Source: Branchinecta lynchi (Eukaryota > Arthropoda > Branchiopoda > Anostraca > Branchinectidae). Taken from it: DNA of 64,000 nt. The DNA lies in NCBI GenBank assembly GCA_023053575.1, contig JAKZAP010000010.1:10811225-10875224 (forward strand), written 5' to 3'. Position numbers and translations under genes: made by a program. This document shows, piece after piece, positions 49,443-60,555 of the stretch (the stretch's first letter is position 1; every line of letters begins with the position of its first letter). A model generated the notes under the pieces. It was not told where the DNA came from. It saw only the letters and a list, made by a program, of their open reading frames with translations, and did not search any database.

Positions 49443-49565
49443 TGTTCCTTCAGTCCAAGCTGACTGCGAATCATATTTGACGGGGCAAAAAGCCCCGCCG
49501 AAGGGCCGAAATATAGCTCGAATAAAATGTAGCTGACTTTTCCGTTTTGCCCCGTCAAATATGAT
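49443..49565. repeat. Family D foldback copy
   Basis: GAATCATATTTGACGGGGCA and TGCCCCGTCAAATATGATTC face each other around a short centre containing GAAGGGCCGAAATATAGCTC. Confidence 0.6.
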
Positions 49566-49922
49566 TCAAATATGACCCGGACATTTAATCAGCCCGGAAT
49601 CCGGTTGTAACCGATTTTTTTTTTAAGTCAAAGTTTTATTTAAACTTGATTAGATGTTCTTTGTAGGGATAAGGAGATACGCTGGATTCGTTTCTGAATT
49701 TTCTTTTTTTTTGTTGGACTAGTAGTTCGCTCGGAATTCCTGCGAAACTGGAAAAGGGGCAGAAGTAAAGCAGGAAGTTTCGGTCAGTGTCGTCAAATTA
49801 GATATTGCTTATAGAGGTATATCCGAACTCGTTTTTGTCTGATGATTAGCCTGGCTAAGACAAGAACCAATTATCTGGATCAAATATTAGATTTTTGGGA
49901 TCCCATCGACACCTTTGGTCTT
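49566..49922 (+). repeat. Family A 3' fragment
   Basis: One internal unit (CAGCCCGGAATCCGG) and the 3' end GGGATCCCATCGACACC, TTTGGTCTTGT are present; the 5' half is absent. Confidence 0.55.
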
Positions 49923-50289
49923 GTTAACCACGGTGCGATAGAGTTCAAATGTGTCGCGCCCAGCCGCCGCGCGGTAGAGCAGGAAGGTTGGACACAGTCG
50001 ACAAGAGCTAACAAGAAAATCGCTAATTTCACGTCGAAAGTAATGGTAATTTCGAAAAACTATATTTCTGATGCATTCATACTGAAAGGTCATTCCTATA
50101 GTAAGAGTTGTGCTTTTACTGTCAACAAGATGGTGAAACTCACAAATATGCCATTGCTAATTATTCACAGATGATTCATTCTGCTTGTTGGGGTAATTTA
50201 GGAATCCTGGCGTCGCCTATTTGGGCGAAAAGAGAGGCAGGTATGAGTAAAGGAGTTAGAGCCTCGCAGTCTGCTCGCAATTCGCCTTA

Positions 50290-50814
50290 TTCCTGTTCAA
50301 CACTCAAAGTGAACTGGTTTTTGTTAGTCACCCATTGCTTCATGATCAACACTTTTGTAGACATATTAAATAGTCGGATCCACACGGTAGTGGGTAACTT
50401 TCCAGTTTTTCTACTACCAAGTCTATCACGAGTGCTTATGGTGGGCAAAGGCGTTTCTAGCCAAACTGTTTGGGGGGAGGGGGCCAGGATTTGACCGACT
50501 GGCTGGTAATTTTTACCGATTATTTTTGCAGAAAACGACTGTTTTCAAGAAAAAAACGACATTTTTGAAAAATGATCGATTGATTTTCAGAAAATCGATT
50601 GTTTTGATGAAAATCAGCTGATCTTCAGAAAAAAAAACTGTTTTCAACTGTTTTGACGAAAAATCGTGGCGCTTCACGCCGACTCGGTTATTTGTTTCCC
50701 GACTGGCCGACAACATTGGTAGGGGGGAGTCCCCCCTCCCCCCCCCCAGTCAAGGCGCCCCTGGGCATGGGGGGATAAACGAAACTAGTCCACTGGAAGC
50801 GCTGAACTGGAATA
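50290..50814. mobile_element. MITE H, copy with nested hAT MITE
   Basis: Inverted ends read TTCCTGTTCAACACTC and its partner GCGCTGAACTGGAAT, followed inward by ACTAGTTTC-like sequence on both sides. The hAT MITE at 50446-50763 fills its centre. The related copy at 39190-39456 lacks that insertion. Confidence 0.55.
50446..50763. mobile_element. Second copy of the small hAT-type MITE, inverted
   Basis: It starts CAAAGGCGTTTCTAGCC and ends AAGGCGCCCCTG, the reverse order of the copy at 9327. It shares AAAATCGTGGCGCTTC and the AAAACGACTGTTTTC units. It is nested inside another inverted-repeat element (50290-50814). The flanking duplication is degraded. Confidence 0.65.
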
Positions 50815-51031
50815 ATTATCAACTGTTATGACACTTCGGTGTAAGGAAAACTCACAGATGATAGGAAATAGAGAGTAGAGTTGGTTTTATGCAGAAACAG
50901 TGTAATTTAAGACCATCTGCAAGTAGTCTCTGCGATGCACTTCACTTGCTGGAAAGTGATTCGGAAATCTCACGAAAACCTTTCTTCGAGTCAGCAAAAG
51001 GTCGAAAACAAATATCTTTTTACACTACCTA

Positions 51032-51205
51032 CACTAATATTCGTGCAGCCCAAACTGACTGTGAATTATTTTTGACACTGCAAAACGAAGCGGGATACGT
51101 TAGCTACATTTTATTAGACCTGTATTTCTGTCCTTCTTGGTAAGGGTCCTCTTTAAGGCTCAGGCTCAAGCTGGCCAAGCCGCTCAAGCTAGAAAATAAA
51201 CTTGA
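51032..51205 (+). repeat. Family D repeat
   Basis: GTGCAGCCCAAACTGACTGT, GATACGTTAGCTACATTTTA, TTCTTGGTAAGGGTCC and CAAGCTAGAAAATAAACTTG mark the family. Confidence 0.55.
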
Positions 51206-51269
51206 TAATTCAATTCCTAGACTAGATTCGGAGACAAGATTGTAAACGGAAACTATTTAGAAGTAAATA

Positions 51270-51410
51270 TTCTTTGAGCCCAAGCTGACTTCGAAACATT
51301 TATTCAAACAATGTTTGCAACGGATACGTCAGCTACGATTTTTCATCAGCGATATTTCGGCCCTTCTTGGCAAGGGTCCTCGTCAGGCTGTCAATCTCCT
51401 TGTTCAACTT
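51270..51410 (+). repeat. Family D repeat with intact hammerhead-like core
   Basis: GAGCCCAAGCTGACTTCG and GGATACGTCAGCTACGA open it. On the - strand it reads CTGACGA, GGACCCTTGCCAAGAAGGGC, CGAAATATCGC. This is the only copy here with both CTGANGA and GAAA intact and a canonical C at position N. Confidence 0.6.
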
Positions 51411-51769
51411 CGGGGAAGGAAACAAAAAATACCAGCATTGCCAGATCACCCAAGAGTAGTGCAATCTGGATTCTGGAAGGCAAAGTCTGAGCAAAGTACT
51501 GACAATCGACGGCCGGAGTGCGCGGGAGTCGCGGGACAGTTTCTATCATCCTTGTTCTTTCTACTCTCATTGTCTCGTTGGTTTGATAGCCGCTGATCGA
51601 TTTCAGTAACAACATCAGCAACAAAATAACAAAAATTGGTGTTGGTGAATTTCTAGGGCAAGAAAGCTGAGCTCCAACCTTTAGGTGTTCCAGGTAGGGG
51701 CTCTATATTGAATAGGCCTGACCTTCCAACAGATTCCATTTCTTTCCAGAATTCTGTTTGATACAGGAG

Positions 51770-52371
51770 CAGTCTAGTACACTAGGCCCTTTTTTGACAC
51801 CCATTCACAAACGGGGTGGCATGCCCCCAGGTATGAGTAGGGTACTCATACGTATGTGTACCCCTTCTTCCCCAGAGGTCTACCAGTCTACTACACTTTC
51901 TAAATCAGAATTAATTACTGCTTACCGACTGCTTCGTCAGGTCTAAGGATTACAGCAATAAATAGCCCTGCTTCAGAGGAATATTTGGTATACTTCTACT
52001 ATTTTTTTGAATCTTTTATCCAGCTAAAAGGAGCCACTGGAACGAAGCTAACACCAACTGCTGAAAACATGGCGGATCGCCGTGGTACAAAAAGGACTGT
52101 GCACGCTACCTCGCGTCAACAAACAGTGTTGCCAGATGTCAAACGATAGTGTGAATTGCCACAGTAGATTATAGAACTCTCCGCAGCATCTAGTGATTGA
52201 CAGACGAAGCAAAAGTTGCAATTTTGATCGAATTTTTGTTCGCCAGTTGTTTAATTTCCGATTTCCGAAAGCCGCCAAGGTTTACCGTTTGCTTAGTTAG
52301 TGTTTTTACGACTTCGGCAATCCTTGCCCGGTCGAAGTTTCTTCAGTCGCGTTTTTTATCGAAGTTTTGTT
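51770..52371 (+). repeat. Large inverted repeat, + arm
   Basis: This arm runs from CAGTCTAGTACACTAGGCCC through ATGCCCCCAGGTATGAGTA and CCAGATGTC to ATCGAAGTTTTGT. It matches 54159-54717 in reverse orientation with few differences. It has about 40 extra bases after CCAGATGTC (AAACGATAGTGTGAATTGC and following). The same open frames appear in both arms simply because the DNA is nearly identical. Confidence 0.8.
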
Positions 52372-52690
52372 CGCCGTTGGCTTAGCCGGTTGCTTAATTT
52401 CCGTTTTCGAACGCCGTCGAAGTTCACCGTTATCTTAATTAGTGTTTTTACGATTTCGGCGATCCTTGCCCCGGTCGACGTCTCTTCGACGATTCGAGCA
52501 AACTTCGAACTTAGTTGTGTTTTGATCGCCGTTAGCGTAGCCGGTTGCTTAATTTTCGTTTTCAAACGCCGTCGAAGTTCACCGTTTGCTTAATTGGTGT
52601 TTTTGCGACTCCGGCGATCCTTGCCCGGTTGACGTTTTTTCGACGATTCAAGCCATTTTCGAACTTGTTAGCTCATGAAGTTCGACGCTC
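52215..52690 (+). repeat. Three tandem units of about 165 bp
   Basis: Units begin near 52220, 52355 and 52520. Each contains GTTGCTTAATTTCCG or a variant, CGTCGAAGTTCACCGTT, TTAGTGTTTTTACGA and CGGCGATCCTTGCCC. The first unit lies within the inverted-repeat arm; the other two are in the spacer. Confidence 0.65.
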
Positions 52691-52819
52691 AGAGTTCGAA
52701 GGACGAATAAACTGTGACTGGCAACTGAAAACGGTAATTAAAAAAAGACCTTTGAGGTCTTCAAACTTCGATCAAAAACGCAACTCTTGTACTTTGAAGG
52801 CATCTTCAACCTTCGATGA

Positions 52820-53590
52820 TCAAAAGCTAGAAGCTCATATGACATTTGCAAGGCTGATTCAGGAAGTAGGAAAAGAATAAGCCAATTCGTGGGTGTGTTG
52901 TGATCATTTGTAAGCAAGACCCTTGAAAGTGATCATGTGCCATAGGAGATTGCGAGAATGGATAGTTTGGTAAAAACGTATTTATTTTAGCACTTGGCTG
53001 TGATGATGCACACTTTAAGGGTGCTAGAAACTGATCTGTAATCTTAACTTTCGAGGCCAAAATGGTTATGGGCCTTTAACGATCATGGATACATATCGTC
53101 GATCAAAAGTATTTTTTTGACTTTTCGGTTAATATGCATAGTTTAAGGGAGATATAAATATATCTCGACGTATCACGTATATTTTGCTGAAATGTATTTT
53201 TTGTGCTTGGCGGTTAACATGAGATGGTCACAATCTCGTCAAGTCTAATGTTCAAGTCAAGTTTGATCGTCCTATCACATCCGGAAGTACCTTAACTCGC
53301 GATCGACGGAATCCCCCCCCCCCCCCATACAACTCCCCACAGTGTCGGAATCCTGTTCTGTCACTTAATGTATCTATGGCTTGTGCTTGTTCTTCCAACC
53401 AAGTTTCATCCCAATCGCTCCAGTCTATGCGTTTCACAAGATTCCTTTTCTAGCTTTTAGCTATTCGGATTAAACTTGATTGATTGAAAAAAAAAAAAAA
53501 GAAAAAAGATTTCCGGTTCTTCCGGTTTCCTGAGAACCGGTTCCAGTTCTCAGGACTTGAAATGGGACATCTGAGACACGATATCTTTAT
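52820..53590 (-). repeat. Family B element, 5' truncated
   Basis: AAAAGCTAGAAGCTCATATG is the 3' end. Units on ATGATCAT/GGGCC and CACTTTAAGGGTGCTAG follow, then GATGAAACTTGG modules. The short (TTGA)n copy interrupts it at 53450-53500. Confidence 0.55.
53450..53500 (+). mobile_element. Very short (TTGA)n-tailed retroelement copy
   Basis: About 45 bases match the 3' end of the insertion at 7573-7885 and end TTGATTGATTG plus poly(A). AAGATT occurs on both sides and may be the target duplication. It interrupts a family B copy. Confidence 0.45.
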
Positions 53591-54158
53591 AGATAGAATT
53601 TTGACACGATTCATGACAATTACTTTAATTTCAATCGTACGTAGCCTGCTCACACATCCAGACCTAGGAAATACAAACACTCCATACGACGTCCAACACC
53701 ACGACAAATTTTGTTATATTGAGAAGGTAACACGGACAGAGTCATAACTGAGACGAGGCTATGAAAAAATCAGATACTGAAAAAAGGAGTGAATTACTAT
53801 GTTGAGGATACACCGAAATAAGCTTGCGAAATATACTTTATTACGGAAAAAAACGTATATGCGTCACAGTTCTTCGGCGAAAGAAGAGATTCGCACCTGA
53901 CTGCGGAAATCGGACTGTGTGTACACATCTTAACCGTTGGCAATTCTAGATAGGGCGGGAAAACAAGATCGCAATGGCGAAGACAAAATAGGGGAGCTTA
54001 AAATGTGAGCTGACCGTCACTGCAATCTGTTAGGCAATCAGCATAATTGTTCAAATTCTGATCCCATCAGTTTGTTGCTTGGGTCTTGGTTTCAAAAGTA
54101 CCTCTTCGATACGTCGTAAAATTACAGACAATACTATGCGAATCAATGCCAGGTGGAA

Positions 54159-54717
54159 CAAACTTCGATAAAAACGCAACTGAAGAAACTTCGACCGGGC
54201 AAGGATTGCCGAAGTCGTAAAAACACTAACTAAGCAAACGGTAAACCTTGGCGGCTTTCGGAAATCGGAAATTAAACAACCGGCGAACAAAAATTCGACC
54301 AAAACGTAACTTTTGCTTCGTCTGTCACTCACTAGATGCTGCGGAGACATCTGGCAACACTGTTTGTTGACGCGAGGTAGCGTGCACGGTCCTTTTTGTA
54401 CCACAGCGATCCGCCATGTTTTCAGAAGTTGGTGTTAGCTTCGTTACAGTGGCTCCTTTTACCTGGATACAAGATTCAAAAAAATAGTAGAAGTATACCA
54501 AAATATTCCTCTGAAGCAGGGCTATTTATTGCTGTAATCCTTAGACCTCTCCAAGCAGTCGGTAAGCAGTAATTAATTCTGATTTAGAAAGTGTAGTAGA
54601 CTGGTAGACCTCTGGGGAAGAAGGGGTACACATACGTATGAGTACCATACTCATACCTGGGGGCATGCCACCCCGTTTGTGAATGGGTGTCAAAAAAGGG
54701 CCTAGTGTACTAGACTG
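54159..54717 (-). repeat. Large inverted repeat, - arm
   Basis: This is the reverse complement of 51770-52371, lacking its 40-bp insertion. The spacer between arms is about 1.8 kb and holds a tandem array, a family B copy and unique DNA. Confidence 0.8.
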
Positions 54718-55162
54718 TACAGGAGTGCTGCATGAAGCCGCCACCCTAAACTCCTATTTTTGGGAAATGACTTAGGGAAAAAGAGTAAAGGTTGAGATAA
54801 AATTCAGTGGAGTATCCTGAAAGGAAGCTTAGAACCTTCACTTTCTGCTGGTACCATAGTTTACTTGTAATTGTTCAAGGCTAAGCTAGAGAACACGAAA
54901 GAATGTAGGCACCCAAGTGATCATGAAGTCGCCCACTTTGCTAAAAATAGTATTTTACTACATGGTGAAGTTAGAGGCCAGCTGTTTGGTCAGAGAGGTT
55001 CCTTGACCTTTTGCAAATAACAAAATTTGCTGTTTTCTTGGAATTTGCATGATTTTTCTGGGGTGGCAGCTTCATGATCCAAGGTGGCAGGATCATGTAC
55101 CATGGCCAATTGGGGGGTGGGCGGTGCCATAGTAAGGGCAGCTTCATGCAACACTCCTGTAC
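54717..55162. mobile_element. TIR element next to the large inverted repeat
   Basis: GTACAGGAGTGCTGCATGAA at the left and TTCATGCAACACTCCTGTAC at the right are inverted with one mismatch. The 446-bp element abuts the end of the - arm of the inverted repeat. The interior is unique here. Confidence 0.5.
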
Positions 55163-55414
55163 CTGCTTGGTGCAGCCTTAGGTGGCTTAGGCTTAGGATA
55201 TTGAGGTTGTTTCATTCATTAATTTACCTTTTGTGTGGCTTTGTCCTGCCTGCATCATTTTGCTTGTTATAATACAGCCATGTTCCAGTGAAATCCTGTA
55301 AATTTTAGCATCCGTATCTTGTTATTGCTCCTGAAAGTCTATGTAGCCTAGGTAGGTACTGGGTAGGTAGCCTAGTCTAGGAGTTGTATTTTGTTTCAGC
55401 CTCCAACTAGGCCC

Positions 55415-55829
55415 CAGGGTACAGTGACCAGTAGCTGACCGTGATGAAAAAAAACGGCCGCAATATTTCCATAGACTTTAAAACTTACAATAATTGAATT
55501 TTTCAACAAAATGGATCAAAACAAACAAAAAGACTAGAAAGCAAATTTTTTCTTTTAGGCAACTGGAACACGCAGCATCGTCAGACACATTGAATTAATT
55601 GAATCTTTCAGGGTGGCCAGTTTGTTGGTCTTCATTTTTCCTGATGAAATCTTACGTGGCAACACTGTGACAGAAAACTTTCCATTCTTCATGATCAGCA
55701 TTTAAATGCGCTTCTGCACGTGCACAATTCTTGAGAATCAAAAAAGTAATTGATTGACTTATTGATTGTAAAGAGTTACAGTAAGTTTCAAGGGCCATTT
55801 ACTGGCTGGTTACTGGTCCCTGTACCCTA
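55415..55829. mobile_element. TIR element, CAGGGTACAG ends
   Basis: CAGGGTACAGTGACCAGTAG at the left and CTGGTTACTGGTCCCTGTAC plus CCTAG at the right are inverted over about 22 bp. No coding frame is seen inside. The outermost base and target duplication are unclear. Confidence 0.45.
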
Positions 55830-56074
55830 GTCTGGCTACCCTAAATAATACCCTAAAATTTGAATGTGGCTACCCTAGCTAGGGTTACTATCCTTGTTCC
55901 CGAACGTCCTACCTCTCAATGACTTCGATGTTCAGAAACAAAAAATGAAAAAACCTCCAGCATCAGATTGTTCACTGGGATAAAATTTTGAAATTCCATC
56001 TTATTACCTTAGATTAATGGTTAGTTTTTGTCCTTACTCGTTATGTTCCTCCATCAGCTCGTGTTAAAAAGAAG

Positions 56075-56735
56075 AAACAAGAGCTGGAAGCTCATATGGC
56101 ACTTGCAAGCCTGGGTCGCGAGATGAAAGTAGGAATTGGTCAATTCCCGGGTATGTTGTGATCATTTGTGATCAAAACTGTTAAGATAAGTTTAATTTTG
56201 CATTTGGTTGTGATGATGCGCACTTTAAGGGTGCTAGAGATTCATCATGTATACTCTTGAAGCACAAATGTTGATAAGTATCGGGATCACGAAAAATTTA
56301 TATTTTGCTCAAAGTTATTGTTTGTACTTTAAGGAATTCATTTGTAGGCAAAATCCTAGAGTCAAAAAGGATCATGGGCCCTTGGGGATCATGAATATAC
56401 ATTGTTTGGTCAAAAGTTTTCGGTTGAGAGACGCACTTTAAGGGTGCTAAAAATAATTTTTTTTAGCAAAACCCTTGAGGCAAAAATGATCATGGGCTCA
56501 TGGGGATGATGAAGATGTACATTTTGCCTAAAAGTATTTTTTATACTTGATGGTTAGGATTAGTACTTTAAGGGACGGTCGGATCTGAGACATGATGATT
56601 TCTAAGCCAATCTTGTCAAGTCTATTATGCAAACCAAGTTTGGTCCTTAACTCGCAATCACCGGAATTCTGGACCACCCCTGTAACTCCCCCCACATTGC
56701 CCAAATCCGATCCCATTGTATCACTGATGTGTCTA
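56075..56735 (-). repeat. Family B element, 5' truncated
   Basis: AAACAAGAGCTGGAAGCTCA is the 3' end, followed by three or four AAACCCTTGAGGCAAAAATG units. A family A start abuts at 56738. Confidence 0.6.
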
Positions 56736-56737
56736 GC

Positions 56738-57000
56738 TTTTGGGATCCCAAAACGTAAGTGGACGGATACCTATGACATAGCAAAAATGTCCGTCTGTCT
56801 GTAAGCAGGATAACTCTCGAAGGGAAGGAGATATTTTGATGAAAATTGGTGTGAGGATTTTTTGGGTCAAGAGTAAGGTCAGGTTCGTAGATGGGCTTTG
56901 TAGCTCTACATTTAGGAGTGAGGGAAGGGGTTTCAAATTCAGCGGCAAGAAAAATATTTTTTTAAAGCTATTGAGATAGTTGATTTCCGACATTATTCAG
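56738..57000 (+). repeat. Family A 5' fragment
   Basis: TTTTGGGATCCCAAAACGTA, GTCCGTCTGTCTGTAAGCAG and GATGAAAATTGGTGTG mark the 5' part. The copy stops where a broken LINE begins. It is inserted at the inner edge of a family B copy. Confidence 0.55.
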
Positions 57001-57240
57001 TGACGTAATCGAAAGTCCAAGGGAGACATGGGGTGAATGTGTTTCTTTTATAGTGGGTTTCGATAGGGAGGAATTGAAATTATTAATTAGTATGCATTCT
57101 GATATTTTACCGCTGGGAGATAGGAGGAGGTACACAGGTAGGCCGATTGGGAGAATTGGTCCTTACTTCTGCCCGGTTTGAGAGCGAGAGTGTGTGGACA
57201 TCTTATGTGTGATTGTAGGAAATGTGGTCGGAATTGTAGG
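57000..57240 (+). mobile_element. Degenerate copy of the zinc-ribbon LINE
   Basis: GPYFCPV followed by a stop, and shifted remnants of HxMCDC, match the C-terminus of the element at 44300-44852. The copy is broken by stops and lacks the tail; it is replaced downstream by a tandem array. Confidence 0.5.
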
Positions 57241-57249
57241 AATAAATAA

Positions 57250-58140
57250 GGGGTTGCTCACTGAAAAAGGTATACTTGATAAGGGAGGGGTTACTCACTG
57301 GAAAAAAGATGTACTGGATAAGTGAGGGGCTGCTCAGTGGGTGTACTAAAGTTGTTTGGGGAGGGGGTGGGGTGAGACGGTCCCAGGTACTTGTGAACCA
57401 ATCCCAGGTGCATGCGAGGGGTTAGGAATTGGGTGTACCCAGCGAGGGGGTTGATACATGCTGTACCAAACAGGGAACTGCTAGGGTACGCGAGAGGCTA
57501 CTCACTGAAAAAAGGGTGAACTGGGTGAGTGAGGGGTTGCTCACTGAAAAAGGTGTACTTGGTAAGGGAGGGGTTGCTCACTGGAAAAAAGATGTAACTG
57601 GATAAGTGAGGGGTTACTCAGTGGGTGTACTAAAGTTGGTGTGGGGAGGGGGTGGGGTGAGCCCATCCCAGGTACTCATGAATCAATCCCCCGTGCATGT
57701 AAGGGGTTAGGAATTGAGTGTACCCGTTAAAGGAGTACTCGAGGGGTTAGACACTTGGGTTAGCCAATCCCAGGTGCTAGGTGTGTGAGCCAGTCCTGGG
57801 TGCTTGTTGAAACTTTCCCCGGTCTATGCCAGGGGTTACTCACTTGCAAACAAAAAATCAGGGGTAACGAACTGGGTCTTTAGGGGGATTCCCCAGGGGA
57901 ATTATCGACTTTTGAACTTTATTTCCTTGTACCGGTTAAAGGAGTACTCGAGGGGTTAGACACTTGGGTGTGTCAGTCCCAGGTGCTAGGTGTGTGAGCC
58001 AGTCCTAGGTGCTTGTTGAACCTTTCCCAGGTCTATGCAAGGGGTTACTCACTTGCAGACAAAAAATCAGGGGTTACGAACTGGGTCTTGAGGGGGATTG
58101 CCCGGGTGAATTATCGACTTTTGAACTTTATTTCCTTGAC
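57250..58140 (+). repeat. Nested tandem array, 283-bp and 209-bp units
   Basis: GGGGTTGCTCACTGAAAAAG occurs at 57250 and 57533 (period 283), each followed by a second shorter block. GTTAAAGGAGTACTCGAGGG occurs at 57726 and 57935 (period 209), followed by CAGTCCTGGGTGCTTGTTGA or a variant. Inside the units ACTCACTG and TCCCAGGTNC recur at short range. There is no coding signal. The array joins a broken LINE on the left and a family A copy on the right. Confidence 0.75.
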
Positions 58141-58552
58141 GGATAAGCTGACAAAATTTGCAAGGTTGGGCTTCAGCGTCACCAGATCTTTTGCTCTGCA
58201 TTCAGTTCACCGGGAATGCTGCTAAAATGCGAGGAATATGGTAGAAAACAACAACACAATTCTAAAATACCTTTTTGAGGTCGATTAGATATGAGATAAA
58301 CATGCTTGTTGAATCTGTATCTGAACTTGGTTTCCTCATTTGATTAGTTGTTTCCCCGTAAGCAAAAAACTTCAAAATGGTAACATTTTTGTTGTAGGCT
58401 ACAAATTGAAGCGGTTGATTATGGATAAATACCAAAAATTTTAAAGGGGTCTAGCGAAGACTTCGAAATGTACAAGATTCGATTGTCTGGATCAAGAAGT
58501 CTGATAAACTTTAAAATTTTTGCAATCCCATCCAGACCTTTGGTCTTGTTGT
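58140..58552 (+). repeat. Family A 3' fragment
   Basis: It shares GGATAAGCTGACAAAATTTG and GAGATAAACATGC with the copy at 13390 and ends CCTTTGGTCTTGT. A family B fragment follows at once. Confidence 0.5.
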
Positions 58553-58850
58553 TTTTTGTTCGTCCCACCAAGCTTCATCCCAATTGCTCCACTCTTAAGC
58601 GTGTCAGCAAGATTTGCGGTTACCCCCCCCCCCCCACGTTCATCGGATCCTGTCCTGACTTGAAATGGGACATCCAAGACACAAGGTCTTCCCAAATATC
58701 TAGTTTCGTTAGGATCTGATCACCCGTTCCAAAGTTATACATTCCTCAAGATTTGGGATTCCTGTTCCCTCTACTCCCCCCATGGTGGTCCGATCGGGGA
58801 AGTGACTATTTCCAAGTTAGTTCGCTGCTTGGTCCATATTATGGGCAAAG
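58553..58850 (-). repeat. Family B fragment
   Basis: CCAAGCTTCATCCCAATTGC, a C-tract, and CCCATGGTGGTCCGATC match reversed family B modules. Both ends are missing. Confidence 0.5.
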
Positions 58851-59939
58851 TCAGGTGAAGACCAGAAACTCAGTAGGCCTCGTGTTGGGTCTTTATCTGG
58901 AGCTATGAGATTTACGAAATCCAGTGAACATGGGAACTTTCATAAGTTCTAACAATATGTTTGTCCAAATATCTCTTACATCCCAGTAACATCTATCAAT
59001 CACTTTTCCTTTTCTTCCTACATTTGTATATTTGCTGTGTCTAGCGAACGGATTGCCTCTATGGCAACTTTAAGACATCCAGTGTCTGGGGTGTCCAACA
59101 CCCCGGACTTCCAGACATTTTTGGCCTGGCTTCACCTTCCAGATCCGCCTCGACGAAAAAGGCTGTCTGTAATCCTGGCTTTACTGGCGGAAACAAGCGG
59201 AGCGCAAGAAAGAGCTCTGGAAAGCTAAGTCGCCATGTCAGCCGGCGCATCAGCTAGTGGAGCTTTCGAGATCACCGTATAATAGCCGCGTTCGTTTACG
59301 TCGTTAAACGAAAAACGTCGTTTTAACTGAATGGCCATCAAGGCTGTCATTCCGATATCAACCGAGATGGAGGTGTTTTAACTGTTGTAACTTCGTCGAA
59401 CAGAAATCCTCTCTGGAGGCTGATATGACTTCATATCATCCTCTCTGGAGGGTGATATGACTTTATATCATTGTCCCATTACTACTGCTAATTTTCTGTG
59501 TGATTATTGATTATTGTAATATAACTGACCACGGGTCATAATAATATTTGTATTACATACCTGTTCGGGAAAAGTTTATGGTTAACAAAATTGAAAATTC
59601 GCGCCTAATTACCGAACCAAGATGTTGAAACAGACTTTCCACCTTAGCTCGTCGTTTTAGGAACGACCAATGAAACAGCAGTTCAACTGAACAAAGAAAA
59701 CATCTTATTCTCGGCAGTGACGGCAGTTCAACGCCGTACATGAACGGAGTTATAAAGAAAAGAAGGGTTGGAACAATGAATCCGAACGCAACCTTCAATT
59801 ACTGTTACGCATGTGCTGCAGCTATGAAGACATTGTGTGCCGTTTTGAAACTGAACCGACAATCAGGTTCGGTTTTGATTCTAAATTCGGTAACTGAGAT
59901 GACAAATTTTGGGGTTCCAAACATTGGTATTCCGAAGGG
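58851..59939. other. Low-repeat stretch around the candidate exon
   Basis: It is free of the window's repeat families except a short duplication at 59405-59465 (ATCCTCTCTGGAGG twice). It surrounds the possible exon at 59049-59228. AATAATATTTG at 59539 is not a canonical poly(A) signal. Confidence 0.35.
59049..59228 (+). CDS. Possible terminal exon of an unidentified gene
   Basis: A strong pyrimidine tract (58999-59040) precedes an acceptor-like TGTCTAG. The open frame then reads ERIASMATLRHPVSGVSNTP, DFQTFLAWLHLPDPPRRKRL, SVILALLAETSGAQERALES and stops at 59226-59228. Base use is GC-richer than the surrounding repeats and the frame has no repeat copy in the window. I do not recognise the protein. 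Alternatively it is a chance frame; no partner exon was found between 49 and 59 kb. Confidence 0.35.
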   Translation, partial: RIASMATLRHPVSGVSNTPDFQTFLAWLHLPDPPRRKRLSVILALLAETSGAQERALES

Positions 59940-60555
59940 TTTTTATGGCACTTGCCTTCCGACCAAGTGCCTTATACTGATAACTTTTCCGTCTGTCAGT
60001 CGGTCAGTCAGTCCGGTGATCTCGAGTTAGGGTAGGATATGCTAGGACGATGAATCTTGGCAAGCGTATTAAGGACCCCACCATACTACCTTGGATATCG
60101 TCACTTCTCCGATCCGACCATCGTGGGGGGAGTAGAGGGAAGGGGAATTCGGAGTCTTGGGGTATGTACAACTTAGGAATGGGTGATCGGATCTTAGTGA
60201 AACTTGATATTTGGAACGACCTCCCCAAAAATTGTAGAGCCACTGGGTCCAACATTGTCGTCAGTCCCTTTCGGTCTTTCTTTTGGGTAGTGCCGATTAC
60301 CACTGTAATCGACTCTAGTGGTGCCTAGTGGTCCTCGTGTCTCAGGCATCCGATTTCAAATCCGGGCCGGATCCGAGGAATGTGTGGGGGGTCGGAGGGG
60401 GGAACCCGGAAATCTTGTGACACACCTAGAGTGGAACTACCAGGATGAAACTTGGTGGGAAGAACAAGCACAAGCCCTAGATATGTCATTGACAGAACTA
60501 GATCGGATTTGGTCACTTTGTGGGCGAGTTGGTTGGAGGGGGTTCCAGAATTCCG
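59940..60555 (+). repeat. Family B element, 3' truncated
   Basis: TTTTTATGGCACTTGCCTTC, CGACCAAGTGCC forms the 5' hairpin. GTCAGTCGGTCAGTCAGTCC and the GATGAA modules follow, and family A sequence replaces the rest at about 60556. Confidence 0.6.

Noticed and set aside
51758..51946. Conserved 60-codon frame seen in both arms of the inverted repeat
   Set aside because: The arms are nearly identical DNA, so the shared frame is not evidence of selection. No known domain.
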